A stretch of DNA of 10,058 nucleotides from Chloroflexota bacterium (GTDB lineage: Bacteria; Chloroflexota; Anaerolineae; CG2-30-64-16): contig JAKPQT010000281.1 of assembly GCA_029555885.1 (NCBI GenBank), forward strand, positions 1-10,058. Direction: 5' to 3'. Positions within the stretch are counted from its first letter, which is position 1, and every line of letters starts with the position of its first letter. A program made the translations under genes and the position numbers. The notes below the pieces were generated by a model. It saw nothing but the letters and a program-made list of their open reading frames with translations, was not told the origin of the DNA and did not search any database. Below, piece after piece: positions 1 to 8,402 of this stretch.

Positions 1-698
1 TGCTTGGCGTCTGCGGGCGGCTGGCCGGTCAGCAGGTGATACAGGGTCGCGCCGATCGAGTAGATGTCGGAGCGCACGTCGGTGTGGCCGGTGTCGCCGC
101 CGTACTGCTCCAGGGGGGTGTAGGCCACGGTGCCGCGACCCTGCACCACCGTGACCGTCCGGTTCTCGTCCGGCTGGAGCAGCTTGACCAGGCCGAAATC
201 GACCAGCTTGACCACCCCGCGGGGCGTCAACTTGATGTTGGAGGGCTTGATGTCGCGGTGCAGGACGGGCGGGTCCTGTGTGTGGAGGTAGGTCAGGGCG
301 TCGCAGAGCTGGGCGGCCCAGGCCAGTACGCTGGCTTCGGGCAGGAAGCCATCATGGCGACGCGCTTCTTCGACGAGCTGGCGCAGGTCTTCGCCCGGCA
401 CGAAGTCCATGACGAGATACTCGCGGCCGTCCTGCTGGAAGAAGTCGGACACTTTGGGGAGGTTGGGGTGGTCCAACCGGGCCAGCACGCTGGCCTCGCG
501 ATAGAATTGCTCGTGCGCCTGGTCTTCCATGCCCGGCCCGCTGATCAGTTCAGGCAGGACCTCCTTGACCGCGCAGATGCGGCCGCGCAGGCGCAGGTCC
601 TCGGCCTTGTAGACCGCGCCCATGCCGCCCTGACCGACCAGGTCGATGATCTCATACCGGTCGCGGAGGACTTGCCCGACTCGTAGTGCTTGCGACAT
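1..698 (-). CDS. Serine/threonine protein kinase, N-terminal part (runs off the window)
   Basis: This is a Hanks-type Ser/Thr kinase that would phosphorylate partner proteins on Ser/Thr in the cytoplasm. 232 codons are visible and the C-terminus lies beyond base 1. Motifs in order: glycine loop GQGGMGAV (residues 22-29), the ATP-binding lysine in AVKEV (K45), the probable helix-C glutamate E68, catalytic loop HRDIKPSN (147-154) with D149 and N154, DFG (167-169), TPLEQY in the activation segment (194-199, in place of APE), and DIYSIG (211-216). All catalytic residues are intact, so it should be active. The start ATG (698-696) gives [17 protein letters not shown], the usual short lead-in before the kinase fold. 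No Shine-Dalgarno is visible. It is divergent from the FHA/winged-helix gene, whose FHA domain is the type that reads phosphothreonine, so a signalling pair is likely (inference). A C-terminal sensor or membrane segment may exist outside the window. Confidence 0.93.
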   Translation of the reverse strand, partial: MSQALRVGQVLRDRYEIIDLVGQGGMGAVYKAEDLRLRGRICAVKEVLPELISGPGMEDQAHEQFYREASVLARLDHPNLPKVSDFFQQDGREYLVMDFVPGEDLRQLVEEARRHDGFLPEASVLAWAAQLCDALTYLHTQDPPVLHRDIKPSNIKLTPRGVVKLVDFGLVKLLQPDENRTVTVVQGRGTVAYTPLEQYGGDTGHTDVRSDIYSIGATLYHLLTGQPPADAK

Positions 699-736
699 AA
701 TGTGTGGCGACACCCATGACGGCGGAATCCGTTTTC

Positions 737-780
737 TGGCTGCAGGACAGCGCAGCATTGCTATGATTATCCCGCAGCCA
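737..780. promoter_or_regulatory. Possible operator: inverted repeat flanking the overlapping promoters
   Basis: TGGCTGC (737-743) and GCAGCCA (774-780) are perfect 7-base inverted copies bracketing both -10 elements. An extra GCAGC lies at 752-756. The layout would suit binding by the neighbouring winged-helix protein (autoregulation), but a 7-base inverted repeat can arise by chance in GC-rich DNA. Confidence 0.25.
759..767 (+). promoter_or_regulatory. Extended -10 promoter for the FHA/winged-helix regulator
   Basis: TG-C-TATGAT is an extended -10 element, with TG at 759-760 and the hexamer at 762-767. There is no good -35 (GCTGCA at 17 bases), which extended -10 promoters tolerate. The predicted start near 774 leaves about 37 bases before the ATG at 811. 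It shares two bases with the -10 of the kinase promoter on the other strand. Confidence 0.45.
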
Positions 781-794
781 GGGACGAGTGTCAA
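766..794 (-). promoter_or_regulatory. Sigma70-type promoter for the kinase gene
   Basis: On the minus strand a perfect -35 TTGACA (794-789) is followed by a 17-base spacer and the -10 GATAAT (771-766), one mismatch from consensus. Transcription should begin near 759, giving a leader of about 60 bases before the kinase ATG. The -10 overlaps the -10 of the opposite promoter. Confidence 0.6.
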
Positions 795-810
795 GGAAAT
801 CGGTGAACGG

Positions 811-1467
811 ATGAACCAGAGACCGAATACGCGGGAATCGGCCATGTTGATCGTGCAGCGCGGCGACGTGGGGCAGATGTGGCCGCTCGAACACAAGATG
901 GTGACGATCGGGCGCGGCCCGGATTGCGACATCGTGCTGGACGATCGGCAGGTGTCGCGGCTGCACGCGCGCGTGGTCTGGCGCGAGGATCACTACGAGC
1001 TGGAGGACCTCGGCAGCAAGAACGGCACGCATCTCAACGGCCGCGATGTCGTTCATCCACAGCAGTTGCGCGACGGCGATGAAATCCAGATTGCCCTGAG
1101 CTTCAAGCTGGCGTTCGTGGACGCAGGCGCGACCGCGCCCCTGATGTTCGATGAGGGATCGGCCGAGCGCGGCCTGCGTCTGGACAAGCCGGCCCACCAG
1201 GTGTATCTCAATGGCCGGCTGCTGGAGCCGCCGCTCTCCGCGCAGCAGTACCGCCTGCTGGAGCTGATGGCAGGCAGCTCGAAGGTCGTGGGCCGCGATG
1301 ACATCGTGCGCGCAGTGTGGCCCGATGTGGTTGAAGGCGGCGTGTCGGAGCAATCTATCGACGCGCTGGTGCGCCGGCTGCGCGAACGTCTCGCTGAGCT
1401 GGACCCCGACCACCAGTACATCGTGACCATGCGCGGGCACGGGTTCCGCTTCGAGAACAAGCCGTGA
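811..1467 (+). CDS. FHA domain + OmpR-type winged-helix DNA-binding regulator
   Basis: This is a predicted transcription regulator of 218 residues that binds phosphothreonine through its FHA domain and DNA through its winged helix. The FHA domain spans about residues 24-103 and keeps the key residues: GRG (35-37), S49/R50/H52 in the SRLH motif, the GSKNGT turn (68-73) and N76-G77. The C-terminal domain (about 122-214) is a Trans_reg_C winged helix with [12 protein letters not shown], a recognition-helix region [16 protein letters not shown] (179-194) and the wing ending RGHGFRF. There is no receiver domain, so the input is probably a Ser/Thr kinase rather than a histidine kinase. The order is FHA first, the reverse of mycobacterial EmbR. 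ATG 811 is preferred (AAGGAA upstream at 793-798); ATG 844 is the alternative, and starts further upstream would run into the kinase gene. Its stop overlaps the hemW start. Confidence 0.88.
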   Translation: MNQRPNTRESAMLIVQRGDVGQMWPLEHKMVTIGRGPDCDIVLDDRQVSRLHARVVWREDHYELEDLGSKNGTHLNGRDVVHPQQLRDGDEIQIALSFKLAFVDAGATAPLMFDEGSAERGLRLDKPAHQVYLNGRLLEPPLSAQQYRLLELMAGSSKVVGRDDIVRAVWPDVVEGGVSEQSIDALVRRLRERLAELDPDHQYIVTMRGHGFRFENKP

Positions 1468-2621
1468 GCCTGCCCCTGGCCCTGTACGTCCACATCCCCT
1501 TCTGTGCGGTCCGCTGTCATTATTGCGACTTCAATACCTATGCGGGTTTGGAACGGCTGTATGTGCCCTTCACCAATGCGCTGGTGGCCGAGATCGAGCG
1601 AGCGGGCGCGGCGCGCAGCCGCCCCGACGTGCGCACGGTCTTCATCGGTGGCGGCACGCCCACCGTGCTGCCGCCGGCGCAACTGGCCCGCGTACTCGAC
1701 GCCTGCCGCACGGCATTCAAGGTACTGCCCGGCGCAGAAGTGACGAGCGAGGCCAATCCCGGCACGGCGGACCGTGCGCACTTTGCTGCCTTGCGCTCGA
1801 TGGGCGTCAACCGCCTCAGCATGGGCGTGCAGAGCTTCGATGACGCAGAGCTCAAATGGCTGGGCCGCATCCACGGCGCCGACGAGGCTGCCGCGGCCTA
1901 TGACGCAGCGCGTGCCGCAGGCTTCACCAACATCAACCTCGACTTCATGTTCGGCCTGCCCGGCCAGTCGCCTGCGACCTGGAAGGCAACGCTCGCGCGC
2001 GCGGTGGCCCTCCGCCCGGAGCATCTCTCGTTGTACAGCCTGACCGTCGAGCACGGCACGCCGCTCGCGACGCAGGTCAGCCGGGGGCTCTCCGCTGCGC
2101 CCGACGACGACCTCGCCGCCGACCTCTACAGCCTGGCCGCCGACGCGCTCGCCGCCGCGGGCTACGAGCAGTATGAGATTTCGAACTGGGCGCGTACACA
2201 CCAGCTTCCAGCTTCCAGCTTCCAATGTCAGCACAACCTCGTTTACTGGCGGCACGAGCCCTACCTGGGCTTCGGGCCCGGCGCGCACAGCTTCGAGGCC
2301 GACCGCCGCTGGTGGAACGTCCGGCCGGTACCGCAGTACATCGAGCGCATGGGCGACGGAGCTAGCCCCGAACGCGACGGTGAGACACTGGACCGGCGCA
2401 CGGCGATGGGCGAGGTGCTGATGCTGGGACTGCGGCTGCTCGAAGAGGGAGTGACCGATACCCGCTTCCGCGCGCGCTTCGGCGTGGAGCTGGCCGAGGC
2501 GTTCGGCCCGCAGATTGTCGGCCTGGTCGACCGCGGGCTGCTGGCGCGCCTGCCCGACCGCATCCGCCTTACGTCGCAGGGGCGGCTGTTGGGGAACCAG
2601 GTGTTTGCGGAGTTTTTCTGA
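1464..2621 (+). CDS. hemW: HemW-type radical SAM heme chaperone
   Basis: HemW is a radical SAM protein that binds a 4Fe-4S cluster and heme and is thought to deliver heme to cytoplasmic or membrane targets. It is often mis-annotated as oxygen-independent coproporphyrinogen oxidase. The 385 residues match the family length. The cluster motif [14 protein letters not shown] (10-23) has C14, C18 and C21, with F23 where true HemN carries a fourth cysteine, which favours HemW. GGGTP (62-66), the SEANPG strand (95-100), RLSMGVQSF (117-125) and HNLVYWR (257-263) are further family signatures, and the HemW C-terminal domain is present. The start is GTG at 1464, overlapping the regulator's stop (GTGA), which suggests translational coupling. 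The loop at residues 246-254 is about six or seven residues longer than in familiar HemW proteins because of a heptamer repeat. Confidence 0.92.
   Translation: MSLPLALYVHIPFCAVRCHYCDFNTYAGLERLYVPFTNALVAEIERAGAARSRPDVRTVFIGGGTPTVLPPAQLARVLDACRTAFKVLPGAEVTSEANPGTADRAHFAALRSMGVNRLSMGVQSFDDAELKWLGRIHGADEAAAAYDAARAAGFTNINLDFMFGLPGQSPATWKATLARAVALRPEHLSLYSLTVEHGTPLATQVSRGLSAAPDDDLAADLYSLAADALAAAGYEQYEISNWARTHQLPASSFQCQHNLVYWRHEPYLGFGPGAHSFEADRRWWNVRPVPQYIERMGDGASPERDGETLDRRTAMGEVLMLGLRLLEEGVTDTRFRARFGVELAEAFGPQIVGLVDRGLLARLPDRIRLTSQGRLLGNQVFAEFF
2201..2224. repeat. Heptanucleotide tandem repeat inside hemW
   Basis: CCAGCTT is repeated perfectly three times (2201-2207, 2208-2214, 2215-2221), followed by a partial CCA. 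Three 7-base units equal 21 bases, so the reading frame is kept. The repeat encodes the loop QLPASSF just before the conserved [10 protein letters not shown] segment. Confidence 0.9.
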
Positions 2622-2627
2622 TACGGT

Positions 2628-2656
2628 TTGCCGTTCTGTCATCCTTTTGATACTAT
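2628..2656 (+). promoter_or_regulatory. Sigma70-type promoter for the MFS gene, probably leaderless
   Basis: -35 TTGCCG (2628-2633), a 17-base spacer, and -10 TACTAT (2651-2656) lie in the 41-base gap after hemW. The expected transcription start, about 7 bases past the -10, coincides with the ATG at 2663. No Shine-Dalgarno precedes that ATG. Confidence 0.5.
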
Positions 2657-2662
2657 TGGCGC

Positions 2663-3982
2663 ATGTCACAACACACTTCTGCCGTCCAGGGTGGGACGCA
2701 ACATAACGTTCATCACATGAACGGCCACGGTGCTCATGACGTCCCGCTGTGGAACGTTATCCTGCGCCCGCGGGGCCAGGAACAGATCAACCAGCGCAAT
2801 GTTGTCATCGATGCCATCGGCGTCGGCATCACCGCCGGAGTCGGCAGCTTCCTCTCGGTCTTCCTGGTGCGGCTCGGTGCGTCCAGCTTCCTGATCGGCC
2901 TGCTGACGGCCATGCCCGCGCTGACGGGCATGTTGCTTGCCATGCCGGTGGGCGAGTTCCTGGCGCGGCGGCCCAATGTCGTGCCCTGGTTTGCCCGCTC
3001 GCGCTTCTGGGTCCTCTCATCCTACGTGCTGACCGGCCTCGTGCCGTTCATCTTCAGGAGCAATCAGCCGGAGATCATCATTCTCATCTGGGCATTGGCG
3101 ACCGTGCCGCAGACGGTGGTCAGTGTCGCCTTCACTGTGGTGATGGGCGGTGTGGCCGGCCCGCGCGGCCGTCTGACGTTGATGTCCCGGCGCTGGTCGA
3201 CGCTCGGCCTGACCAACTCGTTGACCGTCGTCATCGTCGGCCAACTGCTCAACCTGTTCGACTTCCCGCTCAACTATCAGATTATCTTCATTGGGTCGGC
3301 CATCGGCGCGCTCATCAGCGTGATTTTTTCGTCCAGCCTGAAGCTGCCGCCGCAGCCCGTGGCGCCGGCAACGCCGGGGCATGGCGGCGTGTTCGGCTCG
3401 CTGCGCGAGCACGGCAAGGACGTACTGCGCCATCGTCCGTTCAAGAACTTCATCATCGCGCAATTCGTCTTCCGCTGGGGCCTGGCGCTGGCGATGCCCT
3501 TGCTGCCGATTTACTGGGTCAAGCAGATTGGTGCGACCGACCCACAGATCAGCGCCATCAACTCCGCAGCCACGTTCGTGGCGATGATTGCGTATTTCGT
3601 GTGGACGCAGGTGTCGGGCAAGCGCGGCCCGCGTTTCGTGCTGCTGATTGCTGCATTCGGCGCCAGCTTCTATCCGCTGCTCACGGCATTGACCCAGACA
3701 CCGCTGTTGCTGCCCCTGTGGGCGGGGATGCACGGCTTCTTCTTCGCCGGGGTGGACCTCGTCTTCTTCGACATGGTGCTGGCGACGAGTCCCTCGGAGA
3801 ACCAGGCGACCTACATCGGCTTCTACCATACCACGGTCTATGTCGCGACCTTCGCCGCGCCCCTCATCGGCAGCGCCCTCGCTGATGTGGTCGGGCTGGG
3901 CCCGCTGCTCATCGTGGCGACGCTGCTCCGTCTCACCGGTGCAGTCCTGATGCTGCGCCTGGGCGTCGGGCGAGGCGTGTAG
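2663..3982 (+). CDS. Major facilitator superfamily transporter, histidine-rich N-terminus
   Basis: This is an integral membrane secondary transporter of 439 residues with unknown substrate. About twelve hydrophobic helices can be traced (around 48-70, 76-97, 115-131, 135-162, 183-200, 205-222, then 262-283, 296-315, 323-341, 346-367, 386-407, 411-432). A cytoplasmic loop (223-261) splits the two six-helix halves as in MFS proteins. After helix 2 the basic EFLARRPNV replaces the classic MFS motif A. The first 25 residues hold six histidines (H4, H14, H17, H18, H22, H25), unusual for this family and possibly metal-binding. The start at 2663 is supported by a promoter placing the transcript end at that ATG; M19 (2717) is an alternative that would remove four of the six histidines. 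The gene ends in two consecutive TAG stops, 5 bases from the convergent metW. Confidence 0.85.
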   Translation: MSQHTSAVQGGTQHNVHHMNGHGAHDVPLWNVILRPRGQEQINQRNVVIDAIGVGITAGVGSFLSVFLVRLGASSFLIGLLTAMPALTGMLLAMPVGEFLARRPNVVPWFARSRFWVLSSYVLTGLVPFIFRSNQPEIIILIWALATVPQTVVSVAFTVVMGGVAGPRGRLTLMSRRWSTLGLTNSLTVVIVGQLLNLFDFPLNYQIIFIGSAIGALISVIFSSSLKLPPQPVAPATPGHGGVFGSLREHGKDVLRHRPFKNFIIAQFVFRWGLALAMPLLPIYWVKQIGATDPQISAINSAATFVAMIAYFVWTQVSGKRGPRFVLLIAAFGASFYPLLTALTQTPLLLPLWAGMHGFFFAGVDLVFFDMVLATSPSENQATYIGFYHTTVYVATFAAPLIGSALADVVGLGPLLIVATLLRLTGAVLMLRLGVGRGV

Positions 3983-3987
3983 TAGGG

Positions 3988-4596
3988 TTATGCTCGCTCC
4001 AGCACAAACACACCGGTGGTCGCCATGAGGTTGGTGAATTTGAAGATGCGGGCGCGGCGGCCGCGTGCGAGATAGGCCTGGCGGGCGATCGCGATGCTGT
4101 TCTGACGGCAGAACGCGGCAAAGTCGGTGATGGTGAAGGCCTGCCAGCGCGGGGCCGCGTGCCACGGCTGGGGCAGGTCCGGCGCCAGCGGCATCCGCCC
4201 GGTCAGTAGGAGCTCCAGGCGACAATGCCAGTAACCCCAGTTGGGGAAGCTGACCACAGCACGCTGCCCGACGCGGAGCATCTCCCCCAGCGTGAACGCC
4301 GGGTCATCCACGAAGGGCAGCGTCTGGCTGAGCACCACATAGTCGAAGCTGCGGTCCGGGTAGTCGCGCAGCCCCTCGGACAGGTCTCCCTGGCGTACGC
4401 TCAACCCGCGGCGCACGCACGCCAGCACGCCCGCCTCGCTCAGTTCGATGCCGCGGCCTTTGACGCCCTTGTGCTGCACCAGATAGTCGAGGAGCGCGCC
4501 GTCGCCGCACCCCAAGTCGAGCAGCCGCGTCGCGCTGGGGATGAATTCTGCGATGACCTGCAGGTCAGGTCGGAGCTGGATGCCCTGCGCTTCCAT
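3988..4596 (-). CDS. metW: Methionine biosynthesis protein MetW
   Basis: MetW is a small class I methyltransferase-fold protein encoded with metX in many bacteria. It is believed to assist or modulate homoserine acylation; its own reaction is not firmly settled. The 202 residues are the normal length. Signatures: the SAM-binding loop LDLGCGDG (26-33), the acidic residue E51 ending strand 2 (GRGIELS), VLSQTLPF (88-95), EMLRVG (105-110), VSFPNWGYW (115-123) and GRMP (133-136), all characteristic of MetW rather than a general methyltransferase. The ATG at 4596 directly follows the metX TAA with no gap, so the two are almost certainly co-transcribed and co-translated. The gene closes the cluster and faces the MFS gene. 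No terminator hairpin is visible in the 5-base gap. Confidence 0.93.
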   Translation of the reverse strand: MEAQGIQLRPDLQVIAEFIPSATRLLDLGCGDGALLDYLVQHKGVKGRGIELSEAGVLACVRRGLSVRQGDLSEGLRDYPDRSFDYVVLSQTLPFVDDPAFTLGEMLRVGQRAVVSFPNWGYWHCRLELLLTGRMPLAPDLPQPWHAAPRWQAFTITDFAAFCRQNSIAIARQAYLARGRRARIFKFTNLMATTGVFVLERA

Positions 4597-5772
4597 TTAC
4601 ACGATTCCCTCTTCCTTTGCCAATCGATCCATGAAGCTGCCCAGGAGCCGGGTCATGGTGTCGACTTCCAGCAAGAATGCATCGTGGCCCCAGGTGCTCT
4701 CGATGTCCAGATAGGTCACGTCTGCACCTGCAGCGGTCAGCGCGCTGACCAGCTCTTTGCTGTGATAGGAAGGGTAGAGCCAGTCGCTCGTGAAGCTGAC
4801 CACGAGAAAGCGAACGTGCTCGGCGTGGGCGAACGCGGCTGCAAGGCTGTTGGCGCCCGTGCCGTTGCTGCCGGCCGGGCTGCTGCTCAGGTCGAAGTAA
4901 TCCAGCGCCTTCGTGACATACAGATAGCTGTTGGCATCGAACCGTTGGGTGAAGCGCAGCCCGTTATACTTCAGATAGCTCTCGACCTCGAACTCAGTCA
5001 CGAAGTCGTAGCCGAACCGCTCGCGGCTCTGCAGCCGCCGGCCAAACTTGTTGTGCATGGATTGGTCGCTGAGATAGGTAATGTGGCCGATCATGCGCGC
5101 GACAGCCAGCCCCGCATCGGGACGCCGGCCCGTGCCGTAGTAGTCGCCGTTCTGCCAGTTCGGGTCTGCATAGATGGCCTGGCGGCCCACCTCACTGAAC
5201 GCAATGAGCATGGGGCTGCTGCGCGCAGTCGTAGCCAGTGGAATGGCCGCGCGCACGCGTGCCGAGTGGTGTGCGGCCCATTCCAATACCTGCATCCCGC
5301 CCATCGAGCCGCCTGCAATGGCGAGCAGCTGGTCGATGCCCAGGTGATTGATGAGCTCGACCTGCGCCGCCACCATGTCCCCGATAGTCACGACCGGGAA
5401 GCGCAGCCCATAGGGCTGGCCCGTCGCCGGGTCGATGCTGGTCGGCCCGCTGGAGCCGTAGCAGCTCCCCAGGACATTGCTGCAGATGACGAAAAAACGA
5501 TTCGTATCGAACGCCTTGCCTGGTCCCACGCAGTCATCCCACCAACCGGTATGACCCGCGGCATCCAGCCCGCCCGCGTGCGCGCTGCCGCTCAGCGCGT
5601 GGCAGACCAGGACTGCATTCGACCGGGCCGCGTTCAGTTGGCCGTAGGTCTCATACACCAGCGTGACGGGGCTGAGCGTTGCGCCGCTCTCCATCACGAA
5701 CGGCCGGTCGTGCGCAAAGGTGAAAATCTGCGGCTGGATGATATCCAGCGCGTTGGAGGTAGATGGTTTCAT
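4597..5772 (-). CDS. metX: Homoserine O-acetyltransferase (MetX)
   Basis: MetX transfers an acyl group (normally acetyl from acetyl-CoA) to the hydroxyl of homoserine, the first committed step to methionine. It is a cytoplasmic alpha/beta hydrolase of 391 residues, a standard length. The catalytic triad is visible: nucleophile S156 in GGSMGGMQVLEW, D330 in SFTSDWLYP and H363 in WGHDAFLLE. The oxyanion/substrate region HALSGSAH (58-65) and SNVLGSCYGSSGP (98-110) are also typical. Members of the MetX fold can use succinyl-CoA or act on serine, and sequence reading alone cannot exclude that here, but the adjacent sulfhydrylase favours homoserine. The ATG at 5772 has a GAGG Shine-Dalgarno 7 bases upstream. 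A heptamer inverted repeat lies just upstream, between this gene and metY. Confidence 0.94.
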   Translation of the reverse strand: MKPSTSNALDIIQPQIFTFAHDRPFVMESGATLSPVTLVYETYGQLNAARSNAVLVCHALSGSAHAGGLDAAGHTGWWDDCVGPGKAFDTNRFFVICSNVLGSCYGSSGPTSIDPATGQPYGLRFPVVTIGDMVAAQVELINHLGIDQLLAIAGGSMGGMQVLEWAAHHSARVRAAIPLATTARSSPMLIAFSEVGRQAIYADPNWQNGDYYGTGRRPDAGLAVARMIGHITYLSDQSMHNKFGRRLQSRERFGYDFVTEFEVESYLKYNGLRFTQRFDANSYLYVTKALDYFDLSSSPAGSNGTGANSLAAAFAHAEHVRFLVVSFTSDWLYPSYHSKELVSALTAAGADVTYLDIESTWGHDAFLLEVDTMTRLLGSFMDRLAKEEGIV

Positions 5773-5779
5773 CGGTGAA

Positions 5780-5783
5780 CCTC
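5780..5783 (-). promoter_or_regulatory. Shine-Dalgarno of metX
   Basis: GAGG on the minus strand, 7 bases before the ATG at 5772. It confirms the metX start. It sits outside the heptamer hairpin, about 10 bases from its base, so folding of the repeat could affect ribosome access. Confidence 0.7.
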
Positions 5784-5790
5784 ATGGTGG

Positions 5791-7418
<1,628 letters not shown>

Positions 7419-7444
7419 TATGGGCCTATTCGATTGTGGGATGC

Positions 7445-7473
7445 TTTATATCAGGTTGCCCGGCGTTTGTCAA
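7445..7473 (-). promoter_or_regulatory. Strong sigma70-type promoter of the methionine operon
   Basis: On the minus strand a perfect -35 TTGACA (7473-7468), a 17-base spacer, and -10 TATAAA (7450-7445), one mismatch from consensus. The start would be near 7438, about 20 bases before the riboswitch P1, giving a leader of about 280 bases to metY. A near-consensus promoter suits control by premature termination rather than by a repressor. Confidence 0.75.
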
Positions 7474-7534
7474 ATGGCAAGAGACCGCGATGGCTTCCCT
7501 GCCGGCGCCAGCATTTCGCCTCAGGCTCCATCCA

Positions 7535-7543
7535 TGCTAGAAT
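7535..7543 (+). promoter_or_regulatory. Possible extended -10 promoter for the DUF1638 operon
   Basis: TG-C-TAGAAT (TG at 7535-7536, hexamer 7538-7543) resembles the extended -10 in front of the FHA regulator. The -35 position (TTCGCC at 17 bases) is poor. The predicted start near 7550 would give a leader of about 67 bases. TATATA at 7562-7567 is a competing candidate. Confidence 0.35.
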
Positions 7544-7616
7544 GGCCTCTGTGATATTCACTATATATGGGCACAACCCTGATGCCCGACATTCTGCCCA
7601 CTCCTGAGAGTGTAAT

Positions 7617-8402
7617 ATGCGCCTGATGTGTATCGCTTGCGAAGTCCTGGCCCGGCCGCTCTATCTGTCTGCGGCACGGTCGCCCCACATCGTTGACATC
7701 CAGCTCTTCCGCCGCGGCCTGCACAACGACCCGGCGGACCTGCGGGAGACGCTGCAAGCCGCGGTCGACGAGGCCTCTGCACGCACCTTCCCCAATGGCC
7801 AGCCCGCGTACGACGCCATCGCGATGGGCTATGGCCTCTGCGGGCAGGCTACCGCCGGCCTCATCGCGCGGCAGATTCCGGTGGTCATCCCGCGCGCCCA
7901 TGACTGCATCACCTTGTTCCTGGGCAGCCGCGAGAGTTACCGTTACCAGTTCGACAACTTCCCCGGCACCTACTGGTATGCGCAGGACTACGTGGAGCGC
8001 GACGACGGTGGCGGCGGCGCGCTGGCGTTGGGCGCGGGCGACATGGGGTTGAACAATACCTATGAGGAATATGTCGCTAAGTTCGGCAAGGACAACGCCG
8101 ACTATCTGATGGAAGTGCTGGGCGGGTGGCAGCAGCATTACAAGCGCGCCGCGGTCATCGATATGGGCGTCGCGGATATCTCCGAGACGCTGGCGCGGGC
8201 CGAGGCGGATGCGAGCCGCCGCGGCTGGGTCGTGGATCGGGTCGCGGGCGACCTGGTGCTGGTCAAGCGCCTGGTGGATGGGGACTGGGACGGCGACTAC
8301 CTGATCATGCAGCCCGGCGAGCAGTTGCGCATGACGTATGACGAGAAGATTATCGGCTGCGGTATCGCGCGGCCGGCGGGGCAGGCCGGCAACAATCGAT
8401 GA
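7617..8402 (+). CDS. DUF1638 family protein, function unknown
   Basis: A 261-residue soluble protein that I recognise as DUF1638, a family known mainly from methanogens and anaerobic bacteria and without an established function. Family signatures: an N-terminal CIACEVL (C8), YDAIAMGYGLCG (65-76, with C75), VVIPRAHDCITLFLGSRESY (89-108, with H95, D96 and C97), PGTYWYAQDY (116-125) and the C-terminal IMQPGEQLRMTYD. The conserved C8, C75 and H95/C97 could form a metal or cofactor site; this is inference from conservation as remembered. No signal peptide or membrane helix is visible. ATG 7617 has a weak GAGAG 6 bases upstream; M4 (7626) is an alternative. The stop overlaps the start of the tam-like gene (ATGA), indicating translational coupling. 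Confidence 0.8.
   Translation: MRLMCIACEVLARPLYLSAARSPHIVDIQLFRRGLHNDPADLRETLQAAVDEASARTFPNGQPAYDAIAMGYGLCGQATAGLIARQIPVVIPRAHDCITLFLGSRESYRYQFDNFPGTYWYAQDYVERDDGGGGALALGAGDMGLNNTYEEYVAKFGKDNADYLMEVLGGWQQHYKRAAVIDMGVADISETLARAEADASRRGWVVDRVAGDLVLVKRLVDGDWDGDYLIMQPGEQLRMTYDEKIIGCGIARPAGQAGNNR

Noticed and set aside
36..686. 216-residue open frame on the plus strand
   Set aside because: It is antisense to the Ser/Thr kinase, whose catalytic motifs are all intact on the minus strand; high GC opens the opposite frame.
702..713. Short inverted repeat GTGT-GGCG-ACAC in the kinase leader
   Set aside because: Only four base pairs per arm; too short to support as an operator or structured RNA.
646..810. 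Upstream extension of the FHA regulator to ATG 646
   Set aside because: It would overlap the kinase start and its promoter, and the extra residues resemble no part of an FHA protein. Starts at 811 or 844 fit better.
1053..2669. 538-residue open frame on the minus strand
   Set aside because: It is a shadow of the regulator and hemW. It has low complexity and no recognisable motif, while the plus strand encodes complete conserved proteins.
4225..5778. 517-residue open frame on the plus strand
   Set aside because: It lies antisense to metX and metW, whose catalytic residues and spacing are complete.
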